Position numbers and translations under genes: made by a program
The notes under the pieces: model-generated
The model's input: the letters and a program-made list of their open reading frames with translations, nothing else
The model's database searches: none
What the model was told of the DNA's origin: nothing
In this document: in pieces, positions 5,953 to 13,906 of the stretch
Numbering within the stretch: the stretch's first letter is position 1
Layout of the letters: every line of letters starts with the position of its first letter
Origin: a virus
Length of the DNA stretch: 39,587 nucleotides
Strand: one strand, 5' to 3'
Virus record (IMG/VR): IMGVR_UViG_3300047318_000136
Coordinates: 1-39,587 of that record

Positions 5953-6711
5953 ATGAACCAACTTCAAAAATTCATGTACGTTCACCAGGAAGTGAGAAGC
6001 GCAGTTGTTAATGGTGAACCATGGTTTGTAGCAAAAGATGTCTGTGATGTTCTGGAAATATCCAACAGCCGTGATGCTTTAAACAGACTTGATGAAGATG
6101 AAAAGGATGTAGTTTCAACCGACACCCTTGGCGGAAAGCAGAATGTTTCAATAGTCAACGAATCCGGCCTATACTCCCTAATCCTCGGCAGCCGCAAACC
6201 GGAAGCCAAACAGTTCAAACGCTGGATCACACACGAAGTCATCCCAAGCATCCGGCAGCATGGGGCATACATGACTCCAAGCACGATAGAAAAAGTACTC
6301 ACTGATCCTGACTTCATCATCAAGATGGCGAACCAGATGAAAACGGAGCAAGAGAAAAATCGGCTGCTCCAACAGAAGATTGATGCTGATAAGCCAAAAG
6401 TACACTTTGCTGAATCCGTAGAAATCTCGAAAGACTCTATCCTGGTGGCTGACCTCGCTAAGCTGTTGAGACAAAAAGGCGTAGAGATCGGTGAGCACCG
6501 GCTGTACAAATGGATGCGCGAAGAAGGTTATCTGATCAAGTCGGGTTCTGAGTATAACAGACCTACGCAACGTTCAATGGAGCTTGGATTGTTCGAAGTA
6601 AAAACAGGGCATCGAGGTAGCTCAGACGGAACGATTAAACTCACATACACCTCCAAGGTAACCGGCAAGGGTCAAATTTACTTCATTAATAAGTTTTTGA
6701 AGGCAGCATAG
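5953..6711 (+). CDS. antirepressor with Bro-N and KilAC (ANT) domains, 252 aa
   Basis: Residues about 5-105 are a Bro-N domain (GEPWFVAKDVCDVLEISNSR, VNESGLYSLILGSRKPEAKQ, IRQHGAYM). Residues about 135-250 are the KilAC/ANT domain (VADLAKLLRQKGVEIGEHRLYKWM). Proteins with this pair act as phage antirepressors that bind and inactivate CI-type repressors. Ribosome site AAGGAG is 9 bases before ATG 5953. It follows cro and may have its own operator-controlled promoter at 5893-5922, which would give a switch for induction without repressor cleavage. Confidence 0.9.
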   Translation: MNQLQKFMYVHQEVRSAVVNGEPWFVAKDVCDVLEISNSRDALNRLDEDEKDVVSTDTLGGKQNVSIVNESGLYSLILGSRKPEAKQFKRWITHEVIPSIRQHGAYMTPSTIEKVLTDPDFIIKMANQMKTEQEKNRLLQQKIDADKPKVHFAESVEISKDSILVADLAKLLRQKGVEIGEHRLYKWMREEGYLIKSGSEYNRPTQRSMELGLFEVKTGHRGSSDGTIKLTYTSKVTGKGQIYFINKFLKAA

Positions 6712-6777
6712 AACCAGTATCAATTATATACCAGTACAAATGAGCTTAAAAGGATAATACTCCCAAGGAGGTACACC

Positions 6778-7056
6778 ATGGCGAAAGCGATAACACTGGA
6801 TGACATGCCTCAGGTGATAACTGCCCAGCACATTGCTGATTACCTTGTATTGGCCCGAAACACCGTCTACGAGTTGTACGATACACCGATTGAAATGGGA
6901 GGAATTCCGAACATGAGGATCGGAAACTCTCGCCGCACTCTTAAAAAAGACTTCATTGAATGGATGGAACTTAAGAAACAGGAGCAGAAGGATGAAATGG
7001 ATCAGCGCTATGCCTACATCAGAGGCGAGAGAAAAGGAGTGAAACAAGTTGGCTAA
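6778..7056 (+). CDS. excisionase-like HTH protein, 92 aa
   Basis: A MerR/excisionase-type winged HTH (HTH_17 style): ITAQHIADYLVLARNTVYELY, then a basic GNSRRTLKKDFIEWMELKK. Such small proteins bind att-flanking DNA or act as early regulators. AAGGAGG precedes ATG 6778. The C-terminal 25 residues are highly charged. It is not next to int, as is usual when the excision function lies in the early operon. Confidence 0.65.
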   Translation: MAKAITLDDMPQVITAQHIADYLVLARNTVYELYDTPIEMGGIPNMRIGNSRRTLKKDFIEWMELKKQEQKDEMDQRYAYIRGERKGVKQVG

Positions 7057-7291
7057 GAAAATAGAGGATCTGCCTAAACTGACGTTGGTGATACCCATCA
7101 AGCGACCGGACAAGCCCAAGCACAAACTGACGCACATCTTCACGCCAACGTGCGGTATGTGCAGCAGAGAGGCCGAGTACGAGGTGTACGACACCTTACA
7201 ACCGCATTGTGAACGTCACATGCTGGAAGCAATGGACAGCAAGATTAAGCCGTTCGTGCGGCCTTTGGGAGGGTTTGACGATGCAAGCTAA
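7049..7291 (+). CDS. hypothetical zinc-finger-like protein, 80 aa
   Basis: TTG start at 7049 with AAGGAG upstream, overlapping the previous stop. The protein holds a CxxC (FTPTCGMCSREAEYEVYD) and an HCERH motif about 20 residues later, a possible zinc site. The N-terminus is basic and proline rich (IPIKRPDKPKHK). It belongs to the run of overlapped early genes; the next gene starts before its stop codon. No family recognised. Confidence 0.6.
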   Translation: MAKKIEDLPKLTLVIPIKRPDKPKHKLTHIFTPTCGMCSREAEYEVYDTLQPHCERHMLEAMDSKIKPFVRPLGGFDDAS

Positions 7292-7523
7292 GTATCCGCC
7301 GCCGCCACCTAGTATTGAGTGGTACATCGAAACAACGTGCGGTCGTCTACTTTCGTGGTCTGCGGTTGACCTGGATAGTCTGTTTATCCGGCTGCATGAG
7401 AAGAACTTCAAAGCTAGGAAAGTCATGACATGGGCAGAACATGAAGCACTGATGGCTGAACTGGAAGAGGCAAAAGAGTATTTGAAACGCGAAGAGGAAA
7501 GAGAGCTGAAAGAAACTGCTTAA
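7281..7523 (+). CDS. hypothetical early protein, 80 aa
   Basis: I chose ATG 7281 because GGGAGGG lies 7 bases upstream and the start overlaps the preceding stop; the longer frame from 7209 is an out-of-frame read of the preceding gene. The sequence starts MQAKYPPPPPSIEW and ends in a charged helix (EELEEAKEYLKREEERELKE type). No domain recognised. Confidence 0.6.
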   Translation: MQAKYPPPPPSIEWYIETTCGRLLSWSAVDLDSLFIRLHEKNFKARKVMTWAEHEALMAELEEAKEYLKREEERELKETA

Positions 7524-7570
7524 GACGGTACTGGACATAATCGAACATTACGGGAAGGAGCAAAAGGAGG

Positions 7571-7723
7571 ATGATACCACAGGACCGGAGCCTATACCTG
7601 GAACTAGCGAAGCAGAGGCCGAACGATAAACGCTGGGTGAGGACGTGCTTTAAGAACTACGCAAGGGTGCTAAAAAGAGAATGGGCAGCCGTTGGAGGGC
7701 CACCCATGTCAGTTGCATATTAA
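7571..7723 (+). CDS. small basic hypothetical protein, 50 aa
   Basis: ATG 7571 follows GGAAGGAG (7552-7559) at about 11 bases. Product MIPQDRSLYLELAKQRPNDK...REWAAVGGPPMSVAY. A second overlapping frame (7516-7629, CTG start, acidic, 37 residues, LKTVLDIIEHYGKEQKEDDT) also looks protein-like but has no good start codon. The two cannot both be ranked from sequence alone. Confidence 0.45.
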   Translation: MIPQDRSLYLELAKQRPNDKRWVRTCFKNYARVLKREWAAVGGPPMSVAY

Positions 7724-7764
7724 ATAACTTACGAAAATTATAACCCAGAAAGGGATGTTAATCA

Positions 7765-8655
7765 ATGTTAGATCAGGACAATGCAAGCGATTATATGCCA
7801 TCAGTAGCAGTTTCGAACCGGAGTGTTACCGCAGATTCTATGGTCGGCCGTCAGATGCAGGAGGTTAAGGCCATGGTGTTCATGGCGAAGCAGTTTCCCC
7901 GGGACATCGCCGGATCGTACCAGCGTATCATGACGGCCTGTGAGCGCCGCCTATTGGCTGAGAATGCAGCATACCAGTATCCGCGTGGATCTGAGAAGGT
8001 GTCAGGTCCATCTATCCGGCTGGCTGAGGTTATCGCCCAGAATTGGGGGAATATCGACTTTGGCGTAGTGGAATTGGAGCAGAAATCCGGTGAATCTACG
8101 GCCATGTCGTACTGCTGGGACCTTGAAACCAATGTCCGGCAGACAAAAATCTTCACCGTCAAGCATGAGCGTCATACAAAAAAGGGTGTAAATAAGCTCA
8201 CGGACCCGCGGGATATTTATGAAATGGTTGCGAATCAAGGCGCTCGTCGGTTGAGAGCTTGCATCCTTGGAGTTATCCCGGGTGACATCGTAGACAAGGC
8301 CCTACAGAAATGTCAGCAGACACTGATCGGAAACAATAAGGAACCTTTGATCGACCGACTGACAGTGGTCCTGGCTCAGTATGACAAGGAGTTCAGTGTA
8401 TCCAAGGAAATGATCGAGAAATACTTCGGATATAGCTTGACTGCCTTTACAGAGCATGATCTCGTACAGCTCAAGAAGATTGGGCTGTCTATCCGGGACG
8501 GGATGTCCAAACGTGAGGATTACTTTGATATCAAGAAGACTGAAGCGAAGGAATCGGCGTCCAAGACGGTTGACGACTTCGAGGAATATCTAAAATCTAC
8601 TCAAAAGGACGGCGGTACAGATGATCCTAACCAGTCAGAACTACCACTCGATTGA
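7765..8655 (+). CDS. conserved phage recombination protein, candidate single-strand annealing protein, 296 aa
   Basis: A conserved phage family, with blocks such as MVFMAKQFPRDIAGSYQRIM, GPSIRLAEVIAQNWGNIDFG, KLTDPRDIYEMVANQGARRLRACILGVIPGD. The acidic C-terminal tail (DDPNQSELPLD) resembles SSB-type interaction tails. It is directly upstream of, and overlaps, a PD-(D/E)XK exonuclease gene, the usual pairing of a phage annealing protein (RecT/Erf type) with its exonuclease. Assignment as annealing protein is from this context; no RecT signature is obvious. Ribosome site GAAAGGG upstream of ATG 7765. Confidence 0.6.
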   Translation: MLDQDNASDYMPSVAVSNRSVTADSMVGRQMQEVKAMVFMAKQFPRDIAGSYQRIMTACERRLLAENAAYQYPRGSEKVSGPSIRLAEVIAQNWGNIDFGVVELEQKSGESTAMSYCWDLETNVRQTKIFTVKHERHTKKGVNKLTDPRDIYEMVANQGARRLRACILGVIPGDIVDKALQKCQQTLIGNNKEPLIDRLTVVLAQYDKEFSVSKEMIEKYFGYSLTAFTEHDLVQLKKIGLSIRDGMSKREDYFDIKKTEAKESASKTVDDFEEYLKSTQKDGGTDDPNQSELPLD

Positions 8656-9406
8656 AGCAAACCTGTATTACATGAGCAACAGCCAGTTCAAAAGCTTCGA
8701 GGAGTGCGAGGCTAAAGTGATGGCTGAATTATCCGGGGCGTTTATCGCCCCTTCCAATGATAATTTTTTGCTAGGTTCATATGTTCATGCCTATGTAGAG
8801 GGGACTTTGGACCAGTTCAAGGAGTCCACACCGGAGTTATTCACCAACAAAGGGCAACTTTACTCCAAATATGAGGTTGGCGATGCCATGATCCAGACCA
8901 TCAAGAACGATGAATTCATCCGGTTTGTGCTGCAAGGCGACAAGGAACTGATCATGACGGCCGAACTATTCGGGGTTCCTTGGAAGGTGAAACTTGATGT
9001 GCTGAACCAGCAGCGCGGCAGAATCGTTGATCTGAAGACAGTTAAGGGACTGCGAGAAAGATACTGGAACAAGGAATACGGCGCTTGGGAATCCTTCATC
9101 GAGCATTACAAATATATCCGACAGATGGCTATCTATGCGGAAGTAGAAAGGGTAGTCAACGGCCGCGAGAACTGGCTGGAACCCCTGATCGTTGCTGTTT
9201 CGAAGGAATCCGTACCAGACAAGGAGGTAATCGGATTCGATGCGGAACGGTTGAAAATTGAACTGGATGAAGTTGCTGAGAAGATCGGCCACATCATGGA
9301 GGTTAAACGTGGTCTGGTCGCTCCGCGGCATTGCGGACACTGCGCATACTGTAAGCAAATCAAAAAACTGCGGTCAATTACCCATTACAGCGATTTAGCA
9401 GTTTAG
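8621..9406 (+). CDS. PD-(D/E)XK exonuclease (RecE/DUF3799-like), 261 aa
   Basis: The pattern fits the PDDEXK exonuclease fold seen in RecE and DUF3799 proteins: His56 in LGSYVHAYVE, Asp126 in WKVKLDVLN, Asp137-Leu-Lys139 in RIVDLKTVK and a Gln motif at 168 (RQMAIYAE). The C-terminus has CxxCxxC (238-244), which may bind metal. The enzyme would resect double-strand ends for the annealing protein encoded just upstream. Start ATG 8621 overlaps that gene by 35 bases. Confidence 0.78.
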   Translation: MILTSQNYHSIEANLYYMSNSQFKSFEECEAKVMAELSGAFIAPSNDNFLLGSYVHAYVEGTLDQFKESTPELFTNKGQLYSKYEVGDAMIQTIKNDEFIRFVLQGDKELIMTAELFGVPWKVKLDVLNQQRGRIVDLKTVKGLRERYWNKEYGAWESFIEHYKYIRQMAIYAEVERVVNGRENWLEPLIVAVSKESVPDKEVIGFDAERLKIELDEVAEKIGHIMEVKRGLVAPRHCGHCAYCKQIKKLRSITHYSDLAV

Positions 9407-9417
9407 GAGGTGTGACC

Positions 9418-9834
9418 ATGCGAAAGAAGCCAAAGAAGCAGCCGGCCCCATGGAGGGTCGGCATACTTGACCACCACAATCGCGGCAGCATGAAACGTGG
9501 TGACGCTACTAAGGTTACGGCAGATGTGCGCGAGGAAGTAAACAGGCGCTCCAAGGAGTTGCTTAATAGCGAAGTTCCGCGCTGTGAGAAATGCGGAACC
9601 ACGAAGAACCTCAGCAAAGCTCACATCGTAAACGCCTCTCAGGGCGGTCCTGGAGGCGATCCATCCAACATTATGAATCTCTGCGGCACTCATGGTTTGA
9701 TTGGCACTTGTCATCATTGGGCGGACAGTACGCTTCCCGGTCGCAGGTGGAAGAAGCAATACGGCTCCATGCTGCGGCTCTACTATAGCGAAGGTAACGG
9801 CAAGAACTACTGGTCATATAAGGAGGAAGCCTGA
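9418..9834 (+). CDS. HNH-type nuclease-like protein, 138 aa
   Basis: A basic N-terminus precedes an HNH-like zinc motif: CEKC (56-59), then KAHIV with His69, a GGPGGDPSNIMNLCGTH block (Cys89, His92) and TCHHW (98-101). The fold suggests a phage HNH endonuclease acting in recombination or replication. ATG 9418 is chosen because AGGAGG lies 7 bases upstream. Located directly after the exonuclease, so a recombination role is likely. It could also be a zinc-binding DNA-structure protein. Confidence 0.65.
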   Translation: MRKKPKKQPAPWRVGILDHHNRGSMKRGDATKVTADVREEVNRRSKELLNSEVPRCEKCGTTKNLSKAHIVNASQGGPGGDPSNIMNLCGTHGLIGTCHHWADSTLPGRRWKKQYGSMLRLYYSEGNGKNYWSYKEEA

Positions 9835-10079
9835 TGAATTTCTTCTACCAATTCGCCACTAAAGACACAAGGAGGAATAAAACCGTGGACCCAAAAGAGC
9901 GCATCACCAACGACATAGCGGATTATGACAAGGCCATCGGGATTTACCAAGAGGTACTGGATTACGCCACAAAGCACAATAACCCCGGCGACATCGAATT
10001 CTACGGTCACATGATAGATTTCATGCGCAGTAAAAAGGATGAAGCCGAGGCAGCGTTGCAGCAGTTAAAGAGTGCTTAG
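9834..10079 (+). CDS. hypothetical helical protein, 81 aa
   Basis: ATG 9834 overlaps the previous TGA and follows AAGGAGG by 7 bases. A second strong ribosome site (AAGGAGG) lies inside, 9 bases before an in-frame GTG at 9885, so a 64-residue form is equally possible. The protein is charged and helical (ADYDKAIGIYQEVLDYATKH, EAEAALQQLKSA). It converges on the leftward ribbon-helix-helix gene. Function unknown. Confidence 0.6.
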   Translation: MNFFYQFATKDTRRNKTVDPKERITNDIADYDKAIGIYQEVLDYATKHNNPGDIEFYGHMIDFMRSKKDEAEAALQQLKSA

Positions 10080-10231
10080 TTTTCCTTATTAGCTTTCATA
10101 TAATCGCGGAGAATGATGTTTATTTTTGAACTTACAGACCGATCATCCTCCGCGGCTGCTTTACTTATAAACTCAAATACATCGACATCTAGCGTTATTG
10201 ATAACTTTTCTTTATTGGTTTGTCTCACCAT
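10076..10231 (-). CDS. ribbon-helix-helix (Arc/CopG-type) repressor, 51 aa
   Basis: This short leftward gene encodes MVRQTNKEKLSITLDVDVFE... with the RHH pattern: a beta strand (KLSITLDVDVFEF) followed by two helices (FISKAAAEDD, SSKINIILRDYMKAN). GAGGTG lies 7 bases before ATG 10231. It is the only leftward gene in the early region and faces a region of tandem GTAGGATAAA repeats, so it probably represses itself and the rightward replication genes. Its 3' end overlaps the stop of the convergent gene. Confidence 0.7.
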   Translation of the reverse strand: MVRQTNKEKLSITLDVDVFEFISKAAAEDDRSVSSKINIILRDYMKANKEN

Positions 10232-10257
10232 ATAAATACACCTCAAAAAAAGTATAG

Positions 10258-10320
10258 CATTTTATCCGATAATCTAAACATTTATCTTGCTAAGTAGGAT
10301 AAAGTAGGATAAAGTAAGAA
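10258..10320. promoter_or_regulatory. operator repeats of the replication-module regulator
   Basis: Two exact tandem copies of AAGTAGGATA (10293-10312) are followed by AAGTAAGAAT, and an inverted TTTATCC lies at 10261-10267. A possible rightward -35 TTGCTA (10288-10293) is embedded, and the -10 TATACT of the leftward gene (complement of 10249-10254) lies just beyond. Tandem repeats next to an RHH gene are the usual autoregulatory layout. Confidence 0.55.
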
Positions 10321-10349
10321 TATGAACAGAACAGAAGGAGTTGAGACAC

Positions 10350-10547
10350 ATGGCAAAGTTTTACTATCACGCTTGGACGAGCGCGGAGGATAAGCTGCTC
10401 AAGCAAATCATGGTCACCGGAATAAGCGACCGTAAGAAGGTTCTGGACCTGTTCAACGAAGCCTCTGAACGTCTGCAGCGCACCGCCAAGTCTTGTCAGA
10501 ACCGTTGGTACGAGCTTCGCAGCGCTGAAAATTCTAAGGCCGTTTAG
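10350..10547 (+). CDS. Myb/SANT-like (RsfA-type) DNA-binding protein, 65 aa
   Basis: The sequence HAWTSAEDKLLKQIMVTGIS ... SERLQRTAKSCQNRWYEL is a Myb/SANT-like HTH resembling the N-terminal part of the Bacillus RsfA family. GAAGGAG is 9 bases upstream of ATG 10350. It directly precedes the DnaD-like initiator and may regulate the replication module. Confidence 0.65.
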   Translation: MAKFYYHAWTSAEDKLLKQIMVTGISDRKKVLDLFNEASERLQRTAKSCQNRWYELRSAENSKAV

Positions 10548-10558
10548 GCGGTGGGCAA

Positions 10559-11365
10559 ATGGATGGATGGATAAAATTACACCGCAAGATTCTGGATAAC
10601 CCTATCGTCTGCAAGGACAGTGACCACATAGCTGTATGGACTTACTTACTACTGAATGCGACTCATAAGGAGTACCCGACAGTATTCAAGGGTATCAAGA
10701 TTATCCTTCAGCCCGGGCAGCTTATAACCGGCAGAAAGGTGATCGCTGAGAAATTCAATATTTCAGAAAGTAAGGTACAACGAATCCTAAAAAGCTTCGA
10801 AATCGAACAACAGATTGAACAACAGAATTGTAACAAAAACCGCTTAATATCAATAATTTCATGGGCTGATTATCAAAGTAGTGAACAACAAGATGAACAC
10901 CTAGTGAACAACAAGCGAACAACAACTGAACAACAACTGAACACAAACAAGAATGTAAAGAACTTAGAGAACTTAAGAAATACTTCTTCTTCATCTACAG
11001 ACGATCGAGAAATTACACTTGGGGACACTTACACCAAAGTCTGCGGAACAATAATCATGCCGGAGAACTTTAGACAATTCTTTAAAGATGTTAGAAGTCA
11101 GGGATACACAGAGTCATTCTGCATCGACCTTTTAACCGAAGCCGGAGATTCTGCTGCTGGTGGAAAATTTGGACTTAACTATCTAAAAGAAATATACGAG
11201 TCATGGCACACGCAAGGGTTAGGCAGCAGAGAAGAAGCCAAACAAAAAAAGGAAGGTGATAAGCGTGGAAAGTATTCGTCAGGCGCTGAAGGGAATAGAC
11301 CTGGAGGAAATCAAAAAGAGAGCGAGTATGCTTTCCTCGACCTCCAAAACCGAACCGGAGCATGA
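10559..11365 (+). CDS. DnaD-like phage replication initiator, 268 aa
   Basis: The N-terminal winged helix (MDGWIKLHRKILDNPIVCKD, VWTYLLLNATHK, GRKVIAEKFNISESKVQRIL) is typical of phage replisome organisers. A Q/N/T-rich linker (about 80-140) follows, then a DnaD/DnaB_2 C-terminal domain ending in the YxxxIxxxW signature (YLKEIYESW). It would bind the phage origin and recruit the helicase loader encoded next, whose start lies inside this gene. The linker-coding DNA consists of 11-bp repeats (see 10883-10946), as in phages whose origin lies inside the initiator gene. Confidence 0.85.
   Translation: MDGWIKLHRKILDNPIVCKDSDHIAVWTYLLLNATHKEYPTVFKGIKIILQPGQLITGRKVIAEKFNISESKVQRILKSFEIEQQIEQQNCNKNRLISIISWADYQSSEQQDEHLVNNKRTTTEQQLNTNKNVKNLENLRNTSSSSTDDREITLGDTYTKVCGTIIMPENFRQFFKDVRSQGYTESFCIDLLTEAGDSAAGGKFGLNYLKEIYESWHTQGLGSREEAKQKKEGDKRGKYSSGAEGNRPGGNQKESEYAFLDLQNRTGA
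10805..10946. repeat. iterons inside the initiator gene, candidate replication origin
   Basis: GAACAACA occurs at 10805, 10817, 10883, 10906, 10917 and 10928, with shorter GAACAC copies at 10895 and 10939. From 10883 to 10946 six repeats follow each other at 12, 11, 11, 11 and 11 bases, about one helical turn. The region is A-rich, which suits duplex opening. Confidence 0.65.
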
Positions 11366-12065
11366 TCCACGATTCCGTTGTCAAAAGTGTAAGGATGATG
11401 AATATATAATCGTCCGCTATGAAGATGGTAGGGATTATGCAAGAGAGTGTGAATGCAAACAACTTCGCCGGGCTGAAAAGCTGATGAAGTCCAGTAAAAT
11501 CACAGAAGAGTTCCAGGGTAAAACCTTCCGGAATTTCAATCTTACCGGAAGACCAGCAAAAGTACATGAAGCAAGGGAGGCTGCATTTAACTACACGATC
11601 AATTTTGAGGAAATCAGAAACCATCGAGCAAACAGCATATGCCTACTGGGTCGCCCGGGATGCGGCAAGACACATCTGCTCATGGCAACCAGCAATAACT
11701 TACTTGCGAAAGGTATAGGCGTGGTGTACTTCCCCTGGGTGGAAGGGTTCAATGAGATCAAGAATGACTTCGATATGTTGGACGAGCGTATCAAACGGCT
11801 GCAGATGGCAGAGGTGCTATACATTGACGACATGTTTAAGGGCCGCGCGATACCGACAGACTTCCAACTTGAACAACTATTCGCAATCATCAATTACCGT
11901 TACTTGGAGAAAAAGCCGGTGCTAATTAGTTCGGAACGTTCAATCATGCAGCTGTGCGAGATTGACGAGGGCATAGGCAGCCGGATCAATGAAATGTGTG
12001 AGAACTACCGGGTGGTACTGACCGGGGGAATTGAACTAAATTATCGGCTTAAATCAATCAGTTGA
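11265..12065 (+). CDS. DnaC-like helicase loader ATPase, 266 aa
   Basis: An AAA+ loader with an N-terminal zinc site (RCQKCKDDEY, ECECKQL; Cys pairs about 39/42 and 62/64), Walker A GRPGCGKTH (129-137), Walker B VLYIDD (184-189) and a GIGSRINEM sensor/Arg block. It loads the host replicative helicase at the phage origin with the DnaD-like protein. I chose GTG 11265 because AAAGGAAGG lies 8 bases upstream; GTG 11256 would overlap that site. It overlaps the initiator gene by about 100 bases in another frame. Confidence 0.88.
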   Translation: MESIRQALKGIDLEEIKKRASMLSSTSKTEPEHDPRFRCQKCKDDEYIIVRYEDGRDYARECECKQLRRAEKLMKSSKITEEFQGKTFRNFNLTGRPAKVHEAREAAFNYTINFEEIRNHRANSICLLGRPGCGKTHLLMATSNNLLAKGIGVVYFPWVEGFNEIKNDFDMLDERIKRLQMAEVLYIDDMFKGRAIPTDFQLEQLFAIINYRYLEKKPVLISSERSIMQLCEIDEGIGSRINEMCENYRVVLTGGIELNYRLKSIS

Positions 12066-12078
12066 GAGGGTGAACTAA

Positions 12079-12384
12079 ATGGAAATTAAGATTAAATACC
12101 CACAGTTATTCGGGTTTCAACTGGTTAAAGACACGAATACAAACAAATTAAACGTGTCGGCTATTCAATTGGGAACCAAGGTAAAAAGAGAAAATATTAA
12201 ATTCAACGCAGTAAAAAGCTTCTCATATGATGGCCAGACTCATTTCGCTGTTATTAGTGTTAAAGAAATCAATAACCAGCAGGAGTTAAGAGATGAATTG
12301 CGGAGATTGCAGGATATTTGGGTCTTGAACATAGCTAATCCATTTATTGCAGACGTTTCTAACGAAGACTTGAACATTAATTGA
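12079..12384 (+). CDS. hypothetical protein, 101 aa
   Basis: GAGAGGGTG precedes ATG 12079. Product MEIKIKYPQLFGFQLVKDTN..., an alternating hydrophobic/charged pattern suggesting beta strands followed by a helix (NNQQELRDELRRLQD). No domain recognised. AT-richer than the loader gene just upstream. Located directly after the replication genes, so probably co-transcribed. Confidence 0.6.
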   Translation: MEIKIKYPQLFGFQLVKDTNTNKLNVSAIQLGTKVKRENIKFNAVKSFSYDGQTHFAVISVKEINNQQELRDELRRLQDIWVLNIANPFIADVSNEDLNIN

Positions 12385-12440
12385 TTCGCAGACCACAAAG
12401 CAAGAGTGAGCCGGCTTAAATAAGAGAGGATGGATGAACA

Positions 12441-13058
12441 GTGAGTTATTATGGTGATGAAGATTTCGAGGAATACGAAGCGCCAGATGAATTGGCCTTG
12501 AAAATAAGAGAATTGGTGACTGAAGAAGTTAAATCTAAAATCACCGAAACGGTTGAAAGTTTAGAAAACGCTAAAAAGACTATTGAATCTTTGAATAAAA
12601 GAAATTTCGACCTGCAATCCAAAGTCAGCAGACATCCTGGTGAAATCAAAGAGGCAATACAGGCCCGGGATTTAGAATATCGCAGAGAGATTAGCGGAGG
12701 ATACATTGTTGGCGATAAATTTTATTACGCCGAAACAAAAAGCGCAAGAGATAAATGTAAACCTTGTTCTGCTTCTGGAAAAGTGAAGGCCATTGTTGCT
12801 GGCTCAGAAATCACAATAGAATGCCCGGAATGCGGTGGTAAAGGAGAAGAACATCAGTGGGTTTTCGAACCAGTGGAAGATGTGGTTAACAGTGTTCATA
12901 TATCGTTTTATGAAAGAGGAAATAGATCCCGCGCAACGCATTATGGAGAAAGAGGCGGCAGTAGTGAAAGAATGTCGGAGAAAATGAAAAAAACTTTTGA
13001 AGAGTGCAAGGCTTGGTGTGATGAAAAAAATGCTGAATCAAACAAGGTAAAATCATGA
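12441..13058 (+). CDS. coiled-coil protein with DnaJ-like CxxC zinc motif, 205 aa
   Basis: GTG start with GAGAGGATGG upstream. Residues about 15-80 form an acidic coiled coil (IRELVTEEVKSKITETVESL). Then two zinc pairs follow: CKPCSASGKV and CPECGGKGEE, the second like the CxxCxGxG repeat of DnaJ. The C-terminus is charged and ends with a CKAWCDEK segment. Probably a zinc-stabilised adaptor; no enzymatic motif. The stop overlaps the next ATG. Confidence 0.6.
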   Translation: MSYYGDEDFEEYEAPDELALKIRELVTEEVKSKITETVESLENAKKTIESLNKRNFDLQSKVSRHPGEIKEAIQARDLEYRREISGGYIVGDKFYYAETKSARDKCKPCSASGKVKAIVAGSEITIECPECGGKGEEHQWVFEPVEDVVNSVHISFYERGNRSRATHYGERGGSSERMSEKMKKTFEECKAWCDEKNAESNKVKS

Positions 13059-13189
13059 CCAAACCCATGGACGACTACGACCTATACGACAAAGACTTCG
13101 CCGCCTGGTGGCGCAAGGGACTGGAATCCTTCGGGATGGACACGAGCGTGGTAGATGAATGGGAACGTGAGCAGACTGAGGCAGCATAA
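13055..13189 (+). CDS. small acidic hypothetical protein, 44 aa
   Basis: The start overlaps the previous TGA (ATGA). The protein is rich in Asp, Trp and Tyr (DDYDLYDKDFAAWWRKGLES) with an acidic C-terminus. The coupling and the neat fit between two genes support it as real. Function unknown. Confidence 0.55.
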   Translation: MTKPMDDYDLYDKDFAAWWRKGLESFGMDTSVVDEWEREQTEAA

Positions 13190-13206
13190 CAAGGGAGGAA
13201 ACAGGG

Positions 13207-13503
13207 ATGAAGGACTTCGGAGAACGTTTGAAAGCACTGAGGGAAGAAAAATTAATTTCGCAGCGGTTCCTGGCAGAGTTGGCATCGGTTGATCATACGT
13301 ACATCAGCAAGATTGAAAATGGAGAATCGGACCCGCCATCCGAAGAGAGCATTATCAGGATTGCAAAGGCGCTGTTCACCGACAAGTACAGTTTGATTAT
13401 GGCAGCCGGAAGGATACCCTCAGACTTTCAAATCGCAATCCTATCTGATACTGGTATACAGGCGATGTTGAGGGATAGAGTCAAAGAGTATCCGCACAGC
13501 TAA
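13207..13503 (+). CDS. XRE-family HTH regulator in the accessory operon, 98 aa
   Basis: A clear XRE HTH (FGERLKALREEKLISQRFLA, SVDHTYISKIENGESDPPSE) occupies residues 1-60. The C-terminal part (MAAGRIPSDFQIAILSDTGI) lacks any effector domain. GGGAGG lies upstream. Its place far from the lysogeny switch, inside the rightward operon, suggests timing control of early or middle genes, or a host-directed regulator. The following 13504-13606 has no gene. Confidence 0.75.
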   Translation: MKDFGERLKALREEKLISQRFLAELASVDHTYISKIENGESDPPSEESIIRIAKALFTDKYSLIMAAGRIPSDFQIAILSDTGIQAMLRDRVKEYPHS

Positions 13504-13606
13504 TACAAGCCCCACGCAGACGTTATAACCGCAAGGGCAGGCATAAGTTAGGGTCAACCATAATCAGCGCTCTACGGGGCGTGTAGAAGGTGAAAGGGTG
13601 AAGGGA

Positions 13607-13906
13607 ATGAGTTATAAAAACGCAACATTGATGGTGAGCGCAATGGCTAATAGGATCTACCTCGGTACACTGAAAAAGAATTCACCATTTCCAGTAATGA
13701 ATGACAGCAGAGTGGACTTTACTGACCAAGTTATCCGGGCGATGATCACACATATGCAAGGAATGGACGAAGGAAAGGACTGCTACGAGGTCCCAGGGGT
13801 GGGGCGTTTGGTTTGGGAACCTGCTTTGCCGAAGGCCATCGAGTCGGACGAATCAGCTCAGGCTTCAGCCGGCAGCCGGATAGGGTCTGGGGGTTCCCAT
13901 GAATAA
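13607..13906 (+). CDS. hypothetical phage protein, DUF7446-like, 99 aa
   Basis: From ATG 13607 (AAAGGGTG upstream) the protein begins MSYKNATLMVSAMANRIYLG and contains a FTDQVIRAMITHMQGM helix and a PGVGRLVWEP strand, as in a widespread phage family I recall as DUF7446. The function is unknown. An in-frame GTG at 13598 is the alternative start. The C-terminal 20 residues are low-complexity (S, A, G). It overlaps the next start. Confidence 0.6.
   Translation: MSYKNATLMVSAMANRIYLGTLKKNSPFPVMNDSRVDFTDQVIRAMITHMQGMDEGKDCYEVPGVGRLVWEPALPKAIESDESAQASAGSRIGSGGSHE

Noticed and set aside
7516-7629. Acidic 37-residue frame with CTG start
   Set aside because: Composition is attractive, but there is no good start codon or ribosome site, and it overlaps a better ORF at 7571.
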